The notes beneath the pieces are model-generated. The model made no database searches, was not told the DNA's origin, and saw nothing but the letters and a program-made list of their open reading frames with translations. 64,000 bases of DNA from Boletus sp. NGJ (Eukaryota > Basidiomycota > Agaricomycetes > Boletales > Boletaceae): assembly GCA_019096195.1 (NCBI GenBank), contig JAGTXK010000229.1:655178-719177 (forward strand), read 5' to 3'. Within the stretch, counting starts at the first letter, position 1. Each line of letters opens with the position of its first letter. The position numbers and the translations under genes were made by a program. Below, in pieces: positions 33,541 to 45,567 of this stretch.

Positions 33541-34814
33541 GGCGATGGTGTCTTCAAATCTCACTTCCATGAATTGATCGCTCATCACCCTCACTACTTG
33601 GTCAGTAGCTCATTCTTATTCTGTTCATCAATTCTCAACATGTTATTTGTAGTTATCATGGTTTCCTCTGTCGAACTCAACAGATCTCTGTGACCATTAC
33701 CAGCTGACACCCATCTTTGCTCATCCTTCTGGCCAGGACTATGCTCTTGTCGCTATTTTCGATGCACTGGAAATATACAGAGATGAAGAGATCCACAAGT
33801 TCATGCTTGACCAGTTCAAGGTTGTCCATACCCCCCCTAAGATTAACCATATTGGGCAGACTGCAGTGTGTTCATCTTAACGCCAACACATGGGGTTTAT
33901 CGCGAGACCAGACAGCTCAAGTATCTTGTCACGCTCTGATTCATTCTGCTCCCGGCCCAGGTCCCCCTTCATCCCGCTGCTCTCATGACACTGGCCATCT
34001 TTCTCTTTGCCTAATCGCCGCCAGTCTAGCACCTGCTTGTGAAGGTCCCTGCCCACCATTACCACCTGACCTACCGCAGCGCTGTTTTGAGGGGCCACCA
34101 GCTTTCAGACGGCCTGCCTCTATTGCACTGGCTGCACCGCGCCAATATGCAGTTGTTGGGTGACCGGCGAACACCAGCCACTGCTCTGATATGCTGGCGA
34201 CCTTGAAGCACCGCGCTTTATCCTTCACGACCGCTTGCAGCTTTTCTTAATGGCTCTTTGTGCTGCAACCCTTACCCAGACGTTACATTGAATGTTTGAT
34301 TGGGTGCACGCTCCGCTTTCTAAGCGATTACACATTGGGGCAGTGGGATTCTCGGCCCAGCATACAGAGCTTAATCGCTGCTCACGACGCCCTCCCAGAC
34401 TGGTCTCAGCCATCCCTAACTCGGACTTGGCTAAGCGAGGACCAGCGAAGAACCAAGGCAGAGGGGTGCCGTCACTGGCTATTCATCGCTGCCCTTTGCA
34501 GCCTCCTTTGATTTCAGCTAAAGCTGGACTGCGGCGCGGGCCCCCGTTTTTGCTCCGGCACGACCCTAGATTCCGTTTTCTGGTTCCCGACTTCAAGATA
34601 GACCACCCTTCAAGTTCCTGCCTCAATCTGCCTTGGGGCCGCATCACTGCCTTGGTCATGCTCTCTTTGCGATCCGCCGAACCTTTACGACATCCAGCAT
34701 GGCAGCTTGCCACAAAATCTTGTGGTTATTTGGAATTCAGGGAATATGACTGAATGGGTCTGGGGTTAAAAGATTCAGAGAGGCTTGCACAGAATAGCTT
34801 TGAGCATCTCACGA
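33541..34814. other. fragments of unknown coding origin
   Basis: A plus-strand frame at about 33690-33880 (contains SGQDYALVAIFDALEIYRDE and KVVHTPPKI) looks like the end of a real protein I cannot name. From 33900 to 34750 a CpG-containing stretch holds a 153-codon plus frame at 34292-34753 and others, none recognisable. Confidence 0.35.
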
Positions 34815-35272
34815 TGTCCTTTCCTTGTTCTGATTGCGAATGCACCTTCAAAAACCCTAGTGCCCAGAACCATCACCACTGGAGCCAGCACTCGAAAATC
34901 CCTCTGATCTCTGTGGCCGGCAAGGAATATGCCATCAAAAGAGAGGGCGGGGTGCTGCAATGCCCTGTCGATCAGTGCGGGCGCTCCTACACAAGCAGGG
35001 AGGCATTTGCGAAACACGCCAAGACGGTGCACGGAACTTTCAGCAGCGAGCCGGCAGTGGCATCATCCCCGGCAGTGGGTTCATCCCAGCGCAGCATCTG
35101 GAGCCAGGAGCTTTCTTTCACACCATTCGGGAGTAAGTCGCACGCTCTTTTGTATGCACTAATCATTCATGCCTCTCCCAGAGAGTATGATGCTGGAGCC
35201 TTCTGGAGATTGTGCTGGCGAGGCTCTGCCACCCTCAGCGTCCAGTATCGTATTCTGATGACATCACCATGA
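34815..35272 (+). CDS. C2H2 zinc-finger protein fragment
   Basis: The frame in use starts MSFPCSDCECTFKNPSAQNH. It contains one partial finger (C-x2-C with later His residues) and a second, better one (LQCPVDQCGRSYTSREAFAK, HAKTVHG). The rest is low-complexity Ser/Ala and then unrelated-looking sequence. A GTAAGT at about 35133 may be a donor, so the true gene may splice away the tail. It may be an N-terminal remnant of a longer basidiomycete gene. Confidence 0.4.
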
Positions 35273-35676
35273 TATCATATCCTGGACCCAATACTTACTA
35301 TATATAGAATGTAGGTATTGGTCTGTGCATATGTACTCATAGTATATAAAGATATACAATGAGGTACAAACTAGCTAGTCTAGTTCTCCTTGTTATCTTT
35401 CCCATAAACTTGAAGAACCTCTAGGGTAGATCCCTATGCTTAGCTACCAACAGGTACACCTTACTATAACTCCAGTTATCATCAACATCATGACAGGACT
35501 TGCCAACTTCACAAAGAACCTTCTATAGTTACCACTATAGATCACATGGTTTGTGGGTTGTTACAGATAGCCCCTTTGGCCTTTAAATACTACTCTATTT
35601 GTTTATACATGTGTATATACTATAACAATACAAGAATATATTCTAAGCCCTAGGCTATGGGCAAAGATTAAAGATA
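35273..35676. other. AT-rich spacer left of the Tc1 element
   Basis: AT-rich sequence with TATATA runs and no coding signal, ending at the TA target site (35675-35676). Confidence 0.5.
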
Positions 35677-37276
35677 CAGTGGCTCAAAAAAGTGTCCCAA
35701 TGTTTGACTCTTTTGCAAAGACTTGACATTTGCAAAAGAACCAAAAGGTATTAGCCCTAACCCTTGCTGGGCCATTGATAGCCCTAATCCTTGCCCTGAA
35801 GATGAGCCCTTAGTCATATAATTTGGTTGTCATGGTACTGAATTATAGCCATATTAAAAGGATAGGTTCATTGGGACACTTATTTGACCCTGATATTATC
35901 AACTATCATTTAGTAAATAACATAAGGTTCTGATGGATGCTGTGCTTCAACCCTGTCTGATTATGTCACTTACATAACTCCAAATGGTATAAAGAGCAGA
36001 GATACCATTCAGCCAACCCTATTTCATTATGAAATCCACTCTCTCCTCTGCTAGAGCCAATATTCTTTTTCTCTCTGAATCTGGCCTTTCTACTAGGCAA
36101 ATATCATTCCAAACTGGTCTGGGGAAGTCTACTGTGGCCAGGGTTATCAAGGAGATCCACCCAGGCAAGGAAAACATCAAATTAGGATGTCCTTCTAAAC
36201 TTTCTCCTACTGATAAAAGAAGAATTGTCTCTAGTATTACCTCTGGCAAAGTTGAAAATGCTGTCCAGGCTACCCATCTCATCAATTCTGCTCTCTCTTC
36301 TCCTGTCTCTGCTCAAACTGTTAGGAATGTTCTCAAGTCTGCATCTCTCAAGGCTGTAGTCAAGAAAAAGAAGCCACTCTTGTCTGTGAAGCATAGGCAA
36401 CATAGGCTAGCCTTTGCTCTCAAGCACCAACATTGGACTGTGGAGGACTGGACTAGGGTTATATGGTCAGATGAAACCAAGATCAACAGGATTGGGTCAG
36501 ATGGAAGGAAGTATGTATGGAAATTGGCAGGAAAGTCTTTGCAAGACAAGGAAGTTCAGGGAACAGTAAAGTTTGGAGGAGGTTCCTTGATGGTTTGGGG
36601 ATGCATGAGTTGGAGTGGAGTGGGGATTCTTGCAGAGGTTGAAGGGAGGATGAATGCTGAGCAGTATGTCTCCATTTTGGAGGATAATCTGCTTCCTTCC
36701 ATGGAAAATTCTGGAATTCCTGAAGAGAGCATTATCTTTCAACAAGATAATGACTCCAAGCACACTTCTAAAAGAGCCAAGGAGTGGCTGGAATCTCAAG
36801 GGATCAAGCTTCTTGACTGGCCAGCACAATCTCCAGACCTTAATCCCATTGAACATCTCTGGCAAATTCTCAAAAAAAAACTCAATAGCTATACAACACC
36901 ACCAAAAGGAGTATGGGAGCTTTGGGAGAGAATTGAAGTGGAGTGGGGGAAGATAGAGGTTGAGGAGTGTCAAGGATTGATAGAGAGTATGCCTAGAAGA
37001 CTAGAGGCAGTGATAAAAGCAAAGGGAGGGCATACAAAGTACTAAATTGAAGAATAGAAATGTTGCTCAAAAAAGTGTCCCAATGACATGTCACTTTAAT
37101 ATGGCTATCTCTCAGTGCCATGACAACCAAATTATCTGACTAAGGGCTCATCTTCAGGGCAAGGATTAGGGCTATCAATGGCCCAGCGAGGGTTAGGGCT
37201 AATACCTTTTGGTTCTTTTGCAAATGTCAAGTCTTTGCAAAATAGCCAAACATTGGGACACTTTTTTGAGCCACTG
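35677..37276 (+). mobile_element. complete Tc1/mariner element, 1600 bp
   Basis: The ends are CAGTGGCTCAAAAAAGTGTC at 35677 and its complement ending at 37276, each flanked by the TA target duplication (35675-35676 and 37277-37278). Terminal inverted repeats run about 210 bp (35677-35886 and about 37065-37276), with scattered mismatches. Within each terminal repeat the motif AGTGTCCCAATG appears at the outer end and again inverted at the inner end, as in elements with two transposase sites per end. Reading the whole element I find one CpG only (near 37187). Confidence 0.95.
36029..37045 (+). CDS. Tc1-family transposase, DD34E, intact
   Basis: A 338-residue uninterrupted frame. An N-terminal helix-turn-helix region (GLSTRQISFQTGLGKSTVAR) leads to a catalytic core with D148 in WSDETKIN, D240 in FQQDNDSKHTSKRAK and E275 in SPDLNPIEHLW. 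The spacing of 34 residues between D240 and E275 gives DD34E, and all three catalytic residues are present. The GGGSLMVWGCMS segment is typical. It sits alone inside 210-bp inverted repeats with no intron. I see no CG dinucleotide in the whole coding sequence and all arginines use AGA or AGG. The intact frame points to a recent insertion, possibly still mobile. Confidence 0.95.
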   Translation: MKSTLSSARANILFLSESGLSTRQISFQTGLGKSTVARVIKEIHPGKENIKLGCPSKLSPTDKRRIVSSITSGKVENAVQATHLINSALSSPVSAQTVRNVLKSASLKAVVKKKKPLLSVKHRQHRLAFALKHQHWTVEDWTRVIWSDETKINRIGSDGRKYVWKLAGKSLQDKEVQGTVKFGGGSLMVWGCMSWSGVGILAEVEGRMNAEQYVSILEDNLLPSMENSGIPEESIIFQQDNDSKHTSKRAKEWLESQGIKLLDWPAQSPDLNPIEHLWQILKKKLNSYTTPPKGVWELWERIEVEWGKIEVEECQGLIESMPRRLEAVIKAKGGHTKY

Positions 37277-37278
37277 TA

Positions 37279-39032
37279 TATGTGCGGGTTTTGTCGAAAG
37301 TAGCATGTCGTTCACCTCCCTTAAGTCTTGTTCCAACTAAACACGTCATCTATGCTGCCAAATGCTGATGACTAGGGTAGAATTCTGACATCGATTTTTC
37401 GCTCTGGCAAGCAAATACAGTGGGCCTTTCAGCGAATGACTAAGACTCAGATTGGGGGTAAGATTTGCATGTGACTGACATTGACAATTGCTGACAAAGG
37501 TACCAACTCCACGCGCTGAAACAAGATGAGCTTAAGGAGAACAACGATGACATACTCGCCCACTCATTTACAATCTGTCGGCCAACAGCCAGGTATATCT
37601 TCCCACTGCTGGCAGTTTTGCTGCAGGAAGCCGGGAGGGCCCAGATACTACGCAAGTTCACATGGCAACAGCTTCGTACTTGCTACTTATCAGCTCATGC
37701 AAACCCCATATGGGTTTCATTTCACAAAATATTGTACACAACTGATGGCACACACAACACCGTAGGAAGCATGATAACAAATGATACCTTGCAAGGTACT
37801 GGCTCCACTTCTGCAAGTGACTCAGGGGATATTGAACCAGGGCAGATTCTATATAGCAAGATTATTGGCAATGCCAAGCAGGTTCATCTGTTCGTCACAA
37901 AGGATATAGTTAGCTGGCATTCAGCCACAAACTAAAAGGGTTATGGCCCACCCTGCCACCATTGACATTCCATCTGAAGTTGTTGTTATCTGCCGGCCGG
38001 ATTCTATCCAGTATGCCAACCATTTATTCGTGGAACCACAGTGGAAATACTTACGAGTAACCACCACCATCGAGAACGAGGATCCGGTCCATGGCAGCCA
38101 TGCCACCAATGACCTGCACATTGGCTGCAAGATTAGACCACGCAAAGGCATCTTGGCCGATATTTCGAACAGTGACGATATTATTTATCCTCAGACAAGT
38201 GGCTGTTTCTGCAGGTTGCTCGGTGTTTCTTGTTTCAGTGCGACGTCTGTAGCTAGGCGCACGTTCCTAAAATTTGCATTGGTGGATTGTTGTGCATGCA
38301 TTCTCAATCTACAATTAGCATCAGCATAGCTTGTCTGTTGGGATGCACTGGCAAGTACAATACAATTTTCTCCCAATGATGCATAACTCTCATGGTGCAT
38401 GGGTCCAGGGTTGGAGCTGAGTAGGCAGTGGGGCCTTGCATAATTGTTTTTGTATATGGTAATGACATCAGCGGGAGTTGCCAGTGTGCTGCCTGAAAAT
38501 CATGATATTTTCTGCTTCTTTTCCCCATGGGCCTGCTGAATATGGTGAGTGTGAACCTAACTGCCTTTTGTTTGTGCCACTACTTACAAGCGCAATCGTG
38601 GCATAGTATCATGATAGAGCATCATGGTTCAGACATTCACCAGCGACTTGTACCAATCAGGTCCTTCAATCTCAGTTATTCACCTATCTCAAATTGCGTT
38701 CTTTTTTGTGTGGTTTGTATTTATGTTATTCATTTTTTGCCAATGTTGATGTATCGGCATAATACTCTTCCAGTCCTTACATGTTGAAAGGGCCTAAGCA
38801 ACTCCCCTGTCTGGCTTTGTCTCAAGGCAAACATGTATGCTCACGCCGATTGAGAAATACAAGCAAGTAAAGCAGCAGGTGCCAGTGGCGCCCGATAGAA
38901 ATCACCAAAAGTCGTCTCCTTTTCACTTCGCTCTTGTCTTCCCTCCACCATGTACGCTCAGCTAGTGTTTTATTCTCCCCATTCAACGCTCACTCTTATC
39001 CTAGGTCTAATGTCTCCAGCGCCGGTTTGTCA
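37279..39032. other. decayed coding-like stretch, not identified
   Basis: Plus-strand frames at 37618-37935 (contains EAGRAQILRKFTWQQLRTCY) and 37943-38329 (contains VEPQWKYLRVTTTIENEDPV) read like real protein fragments, but I cannot assign them. They lie just upstream of the decayed channel gene and may be part of the same block. 38530-39030 shows no gene; it may include the old 5' region of the channel gene. Confidence 0.35.
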
Positions 39033-41814
39033 ATGACCGCCACCTTTGAGACTGCTCTTGCTTTTAACGCGATTGTTTTCGGCATTGAAATTGCTGCATT
39101 CACTCTTCTTCGCCCGTACTTCAAAGTCATGTATGAGCCCCATACAGTCTTCCTAGTCGACAAGTGTGTTTCATGCTGACTTTGTGCTGCCCTTGACCCT
39201 TGTTGATTTCCATAGTGAATGTGTCACCCCATTTAAGTCTGGCCTGCTCACATGGCCAATCACACTCTACAAAGCTGACTACAAAGGCATTCAGCGCATC
39301 AATGGCCCTGACACCTATTTCTTCGTCCGGTTTCTCTGCATGATGCTTTGTGTGCTCATCCCTATCTGGATCATTTCTTGGATTGTACTCTTGCCAGTCA
39401 CTTTAGTCAACAAATCCATTTCCGGAAACACCGGACTGAGCAGATTTACAATTTGGAAACATTGTGGTTAACCACAAAGAAAGATTTGCCGCCTTCATCA
39501 TTCTGCTTTTGGTTCTCAACCTGTGAGTAGTATATACATATCTGTCGTTGATATTCAGTTCTTGACGCAATTTCATGGTTCATTCACAGTTTGGATATTC
39601 TGGAATATCAAGCATGAAATCAGTTACTTCACCAATGTCCGGCAACTCTACCTCATCGACCCCGTGCACTCTCACTCTGTTCAAGCAAACACTATTCTAG
39701 TTTCTGGCATTCCTTCCAAGTATCTGTCTCAAAAGGTATTGACACAACTGTATTCGCAATTCCCAGGTGGCGTGAACAAAAATCTGGATCAATCGGTATG
39801 TCATCCTCCCAGAGGCCAAGTCACCTGATGTATTTGTTTTTTGCAGTGATCTGAAGGAGTTACCTACTGTTTATAATCTCTGTCTCGCTGCATCCTGGAA
39901 ATTAGAGTCTGCTGAGACTGCCTTGCTTTCTACTGCAGCCAAGCTTCACGCAAAGGCTCTCAAAAACTGGTGACAATGCTGCATACCTCTCAGAATTCCC
40001 TGATGACACTGAACGTAACCTCACCCTCGCCAAGAGACTCGTTCCACGTGCCAAGCATCCCACTCATCCTCTGCCTATGGGCTTCTTGCCTTTTTCCCTT
40101 CCTTTCATTGGTCAGGAGGTCAACGCGATCAATTGGTGCAGGGGCGAGATTGCCACAACAACTGCTCTGCTTCGTCAAGCTCACCAAACTATTTTTCAAG
40201 AATCTTATCTCACAGCTTCTGATGATGTGGCCAATGGAGAGGACAGTCCCGATCAGTCGTACCCACCTCTCAGCTCTGCTTTCATCACTTTCAACCAGCA
40301 GATCGGGGCACATATGGCCTATGGCTCACTTGCATACCACGCACCATACCACATGCTAGTGATTGATTGGTACCTCGAGGTCTCACCGGAAGATGTTCTC
40401 TGGGGTAATCTCAGCATGAACCCGTATAAAAAACGTATTCAGATGATCATTAGCTATGCAGCGACCGCTGCATTGATCATTTTCTGGGCATTCCCTGTCG
40501 TGTTTGTTGGTCTCATATCTAATATCGAGGGTCTCTGTGTCCGCGAGAGTTGGCTTGCGTTGCTTTGCACAATCCCACCAGTGGTCCTTGGTATCATACA
40601 GGGTATCCTTCCCCTGGTCTTGCTTGCGGTCCTCATGATGCTCCTTCCTATTGTTTTGAAGTTGTTGGGTCACTTTGAGGGTATCCCTACCCATACAGGA
40701 TTGGAACTTAGCTTGATGACGTGTTACTTCATCTTCCAAGTGATCGTAGGTGTTCTTCACTACCAAAGAACATATCTTATTCATCCCATGGGTCCGTAGC
40801 ACTCATTTCTTATCGTCACTCTGAGTTCGGGAATTATCACTGCCCTTCCAAGCCTTCTTCAGAATCCCAGCTCCATTGCAACTTTGTTGGCAATGTACCT
40901 TCCTCAGGCACCAACTTTATTCCTCACGCACAATTTTTTTTTCTTATTGTTGCTTATCACTGAATGCTTATTTTTGCTGAATAGATATATCATTTTACAA
41001 GGACTTGCTGGGTCTGCAGGGGGTTTCCTTGCTATTTTTCAGTTGATTGTATATTATGTGAAGCTGTTTATTCTTGAAAGCACTTCTTGCTCTATCTACG
41101 ACATCAAGTTTGGTCCTTGAAGCGTTGCATGGGGCACTCTATTCCCAGCAATCACTCTCCTCACTGTTATGAGTCAGTTCGCATGCACCTTATGGAACAC
41201 TGTTGCTAATAATTTATACAGCTCTTGGCCACTCCATGATCTCCCCCATCATCAATGGTCTTGCTGTTCTTGCCTTCTTCCTATTCTACCAACTCTACAA
41301 ATACCTCTTCTTGTACAAATAAACCCAACATCAGCTATGGACACTGGAGGCTTGTTCTACCCTAGAGCCATTCAACATGTGTTCGTCAGCATGTACGTTC
41401 CACAGCTCTGTCTCTGTGCACTTTTCTTCCTCACTTGAGATGAGAACCAGAATGCAGACATCATTCCAGAGGGCTTTTGACGGTGGTATTGATCTTCATA
41501 ACTGTGAGTCAGAGTTCTTTTGAACTTCAGACATTGTTGATGTACCAGGGTCACAGTTAGGATTCCACCTCATGAACAATGGCTCTTACAGTCCACTCGT
41601 CGATGCACTTCCCCTCAGCATCACTGACAAGACATACAAGTCCAAAGATTCACTCGAAGATCACAATGGCCACGAGTTGGGTGACAAGCGTCATGATACT
41701 TTGCAATGGCAAGACTGCCTTCGTGATCTATCATGGAAGCTGGAAGCCTGGAGCATGATGGATCACACTTTTGAATGCGACATTGTGCCGATGGCACAAG
41801 CTGAGGGTTTGTAA
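39033..41814 (+). pseudogene. CSC1/OSCA-type (DUF221) calcium-permeable channel, decayed
   Basis: Pieces follow the order of a CSC1-family channel. The N-terminal membrane segment is MTATFETALAFNAIVFGIEI, followed by GLLTWPITLYKADY and INGPDTYFFVRF. The cytosolic part has YLIDPVHSHSV and ANTILVSGIPSKYLSQKVL. The core has WYLEVSPEDVLWGNLS, AFPVVFVGLISNIEGLC and LALLCTIPPVVLGIIQGILP. A C-terminal part follows (AMDTGGLFYPRAIQHVFVSM; then PLVDALPLSITDKTYKSKD). Short introns are still visible (for example about 39172-39211). Frameshifts near 39450 and 39785, and stops near 40797, 41118 and 41436, break the gene. Intact relatives form a stretch-activated cation channel in the plasma membrane; this copy cannot make it. 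Confidence 0.85.
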
Positions 41815-41859
41815 TGGCTTGTCTTCTATCATATAAGTGATACTCAGATTTCATCTCAG

Positions 41860-42316
41860 CAAAATATGGCACTTGCTGTTAGAAATATTACCTCAGTGGA
41901 TGGACTTGAGACCATCAAAGGCAAACCCCGCTGCAACTCTGGAAAGAGGGTTGGTTCAGTCTGGTTGGGGCAAACATGAACTCGAGGAGAAATTGTTTCG
42001 TTCACTAGAGATGATCACCAAGGAAGTTGGCATTGGAAATATTTCAGCAGGTATGTCCATCTGTGCACTCTAGTTCTCGTATTGATGCATTGTGACCTAG
42101 TTGTTATCGCGTATATATCTCACAAAATACCTTATGTGTCCCCTGTAATTGGCAGACTGAAGGTCAAGCAGGTGTTCGCAAGCATTAAGGGGCTGGAGAT
42201 CTGCCTCTCCCCAGAACAAATTTCTTACCTCGAGTCTGCAGTTGCGCATGAGCCGGCTCGCCTACCTGATGTAAATATAAGATTTTTTCTGGTTCATTTC
42301 TATATACTGATATGAT
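41860..42316 (+). pseudogene. aldo-keto reductase C-terminal relic
   Basis: Two pieces match the C-terminal end of aryl-alcohol-dehydrogenase-type aldo-keto reductases: GWGKHELEEKLFRSLEMITK with VGIGNISA, then VIAYISHKIPYVSPVIG, VFASIKGLEICLSPEQISYL. A frame change and intron-like gap lie between them (about 42050-42100). The NADPH-binding and catalytic N-terminal parts are absent, so this is a fragment. Confidence 0.65.
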
Positions 42317-42323
42317 GGCATAG

Positions 42324-44400
42324 GGAGATATGTTTGCCAGTCACTCACATTCTGATGTCACTGGACAGATAGACATGACCGCTGCATCACAGTTGGTCAT
42401 GTCCGTACCTGTCGACGCGAGTGCTATTGCACATGCTTGGCTGAAGGATTTCATTGAACTCACTGCTTCGGGAAATGCCCACCACTTCACTACCAAGTTA
42501 TTCAAGCCTGGTGGTTGGTTTAGAGACATACTCGTCTTTACTTGGGACACTCGTACTCTTCATGGACACAGGAAAATCTCTGACTATCTGAAGAAGAAAC
42601 CAGCATCTACCAGTATTACCAATGTAGTCTTGGATGAAACACCTGAGTTGCACCCATCTCCCTTCACTTTGCTGTTTGGCCAAGGAATAGAATTCTCGTT
42701 CCGATTTGAGACACCCATCACATTCGCTTGGGGACTGGCCTGGCTCCTACCCATGGCCCTTTCTGGGATGAAGGCGCTTTCCATGTTTGTCATAATGGAA
42801 GATCTCAAAGGACACAAGGAATCCGGGGCAGAAACTGGACTCTATGGAGGATAATACGACCACTTGGAATGAGTATGTTTGTTGTCAAATGAACAGTGCG
42901 CATGTTTCCTGAACCTCGTATTTCTGAATAGGGTACTCGAAGAGAGGTGACTTAAAGTGGAGAATGACCCCCTTGTCATGATCAGTCAGTGTATCGATTG
43001 AGCTATCTTTGTTTCTTGCTAAACCCACCATTTAGTTGGAGGTGGGCCATCTGGTTTACACACTGCAGTACAGTTAAAGCAGATGGATATCACAGCCTTG
43101 ATTGTGGTGAAAAATCAAAGGCTTTTTCCCGATATAAATCTGTGGGTACCTCAATTTCGCCCATAGGTGACAACTGGAGAAACGCTAGCCATCGTTGACT
43201 TTACACACTCCAAAATTGTTTAGTACTAGTAAGTGTTCCAGCTTGTTCTCTGTGTGTATTGTAAGCACTGGTCTGCCCTGTTTCAGCTCTCTATCAATCA
43301 TTTCCATACAATTTTCCTTTGTTCATTCCCCGGGACAAGATCACAGACTGGCTTGAACATTATGCCAAGATTCAAGACTTGGTTGTGTGGACTAACAGCT
43401 AAATTCTTCTAATGGCGATGTATGATTCAAGTCAATCGAGATGGTACAAAGGTCATGGTGTGTCCAAAGCATGTTGTAGTTGCCACCGGTGTGCATGGCT
43501 TCCTACTTATCCCAGTCATTCCGCACTCCGAGAACTTCCATGGAGAAGTACTTCACACAAGCCAATTCCCTGGTGGTTAGCGATTTGCTAGGTTACAGGT
43601 TGTAGTAGGAGGTGCAGAGAATTCATCAGCTGACATTTGTCAGGATCTCTCATTCTGCAGAGCAGCATCAGTTACAATGGTGCAGAGACCAAAGACTTGT
43701 GTTATTTCCAGCAGAGAAACTACCAAGAACTTCACTCAAGCCTATCCCAGTGATGGTGCTGTTGAAATATCTGATTTCAAAAGAGCTTCAATGCCACTCG
43801 GGATGGTGAGGGTGATGGTTCAGGCAACTGCGGACCAAGCACAAGCCATGCTTAAAATGGACTGCGAAAGATAGGCTTCCAGCATTACTATGGGGGAGGA
43901 TAACTCTGGTTCGGATATCTTCTACTTCTCATGGGGCAGTGGATATTGTAAGTGCCATTTCTCAGAGTTCAGCTAGAAACCTTTTCAACATGGTGTTAAT
44001 CTGTTAGGGCTTGACATTGGCTGTGCTGAGCTTATCGTGTTGGGGAAGATTGCCATCTGACAGGGCGTGGAACTGGTCTCATTCACAGAAATAGGTTTAG
44101 TATTCAATGATGGAACTGAATTGCAGGCAGATGCTGTGGTATTTGCGTAAGTGTGAGTATGATGACCTGAATACTCAAATACAGGCAGTGATTCCTTGCT
44201 CGCAGAACCAGAAACACAAGCTGGAAAGATCGAATGAAAGATATTTTTGGTCCAGAGGTAATGGAGTCTACCAAAGAGATATGGGACCTTGACGAGGAGG
44301 ACGAGATGTGCAGAGTGTATTGCCCCACCCATTATCCTGCAGTAATCTCGCCCTCGCAAATTTGAAACTCTTCTCAGTTCTCATATCAAATAGATGGTCC
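42324..44400 (+). pseudogene. FAD-dependent monooxygenase, decayed
   Basis: The first part (42330-42854) is an uninterrupted N-terminal domain: AIAHAWLKDFIELTASGN, KPGGWFRDILVFTWDTRTL and GIEFSFRFETPI. This matches the NTF2-like N-terminal part of fungal flavin-containing monooxygenases. Downstream pieces include IGDNWRN (normally followed by RY), then SVTMVQRPKTCVISS around 43680 and a C-terminal FGPEVMESTKEIWDLDEED near 44245. Many stops and shifts lie between them, and the FAD GxGxxG segment is not recognisable. The order and spacing fit one gene. Confidence 0.7.
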
Positions 44401-44489
44401 CAAATGAGTGACTGAATGGAAAGAAAGCCTATGTTGCTGTAAGTCTTCCATATTAGTTATGATAGTAATTCTCAGCAGCTATATTTGTG

Positions 44490-45560
44490 TTATCAGATTT
44501 GGTTTAATCGTGACTGGCCCCTATGCATTGCAATGCTCTTCTTAGGGCTGTCACACATGTTTTCCCAGCTAGCGTTGAGCTGATTTTTAGCCGGAATGCT
44601 CAATGGCAATGCTGGGTTGATCAGACCAACGTAATTACCTTTACACTTATTTGAGTTCATTGTGTTGATCGCGAGCTTTGTAGGTTCACTGAAATCACTG
44701 ATGAATCCAACCGAGCACAAGTATATGGCCTTATCCTTGTGACATTTTCCATCAGCATTGCTATTGGACCACTGACTGGTGGTCAGTCTTCACTTGAATT
44801 CATAAGCACACTTCTCAGCAGCTAAATATTCACCCTATAGGGTGGCTTGAACATCCCCAGTCAAGATTTCTTGACGTATTCTCGCAGCCGTTCTGGGGAG
44901 GGTACCCCTATTTCCTTCCATGTGCCTGCATGCTGATTTCATTGCCATGAATTTCGTCATAGCCAGTCTCTGGTTGAAGGAAATGCTGCCTCCTTGGAAA
45001 GGGACTACATTCGTGGATGACATAGACAAACCACTCCCATTGTGTGCCCTACTCATGCCTGCATGGCCACATCAATAATAATCAAGGTTGGATTTCATTC
45101 ATCGGTATCGGTAGGCTATTCTCCATCCATCGGATGATTGTCTTTGTTGATGCAGCTATGCAGTGGCTAATGTCATGCTTCCAATGTTTTATGCAACCTC
45201 CTTTGAAAACGGAGGTCTTTATCTCGCACCTTAAAAAATAGGATCAGTGCTAGGAATGTGGGGACTTTTGAATGGCATTTTCCAGGTGAGATCTTGTCCA
45301 TTTTGAGTGAATGCATGCTAAGCATTAACCCAATGTTCTGTCAGCAACTCTTCTTTGCCTGCTTTATCAAGTCCCTTGGAGAACGAGGCTTGTTTATGGT
45401 AAGCCTCACATGCTGGGTTCCTTTCTTTGCACTCTGCCCAGTCGCAAATTTAATGGCATTGCAAATGGGATATGTCGGTTTGCATGATGGCGACCTAGCA
45501 TGGAAAACCAATGGAACTGCTAAACATTGTCTTTCTACCTCCAGATGCTCCTGGGGTCAT
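44490..45560 (+). pseudogene. MFS transporter, heavily decayed
   Basis: Recognisable pieces are GLILVTFSISIAIGPLTGG (about 44725-44785), a following TM-like region with several stops, KGTTFVDDIDKPLPLCALL (about 45000), and GERGLFMVSLTCWVPFFALC with NLMALQMG near 45380-45470. This is the order of the second half of a major facilitator transporter. At least eight stops or shifts occur. The substrate cannot be told. Confidence 0.6.
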
Positions 45561-45567
45561 CCATACA

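Noticed and set aside
36182-36973. Minus-strand frames inside the Tc1 element
   Set aside because: They are antisense to an intact DD34E transposase gene.
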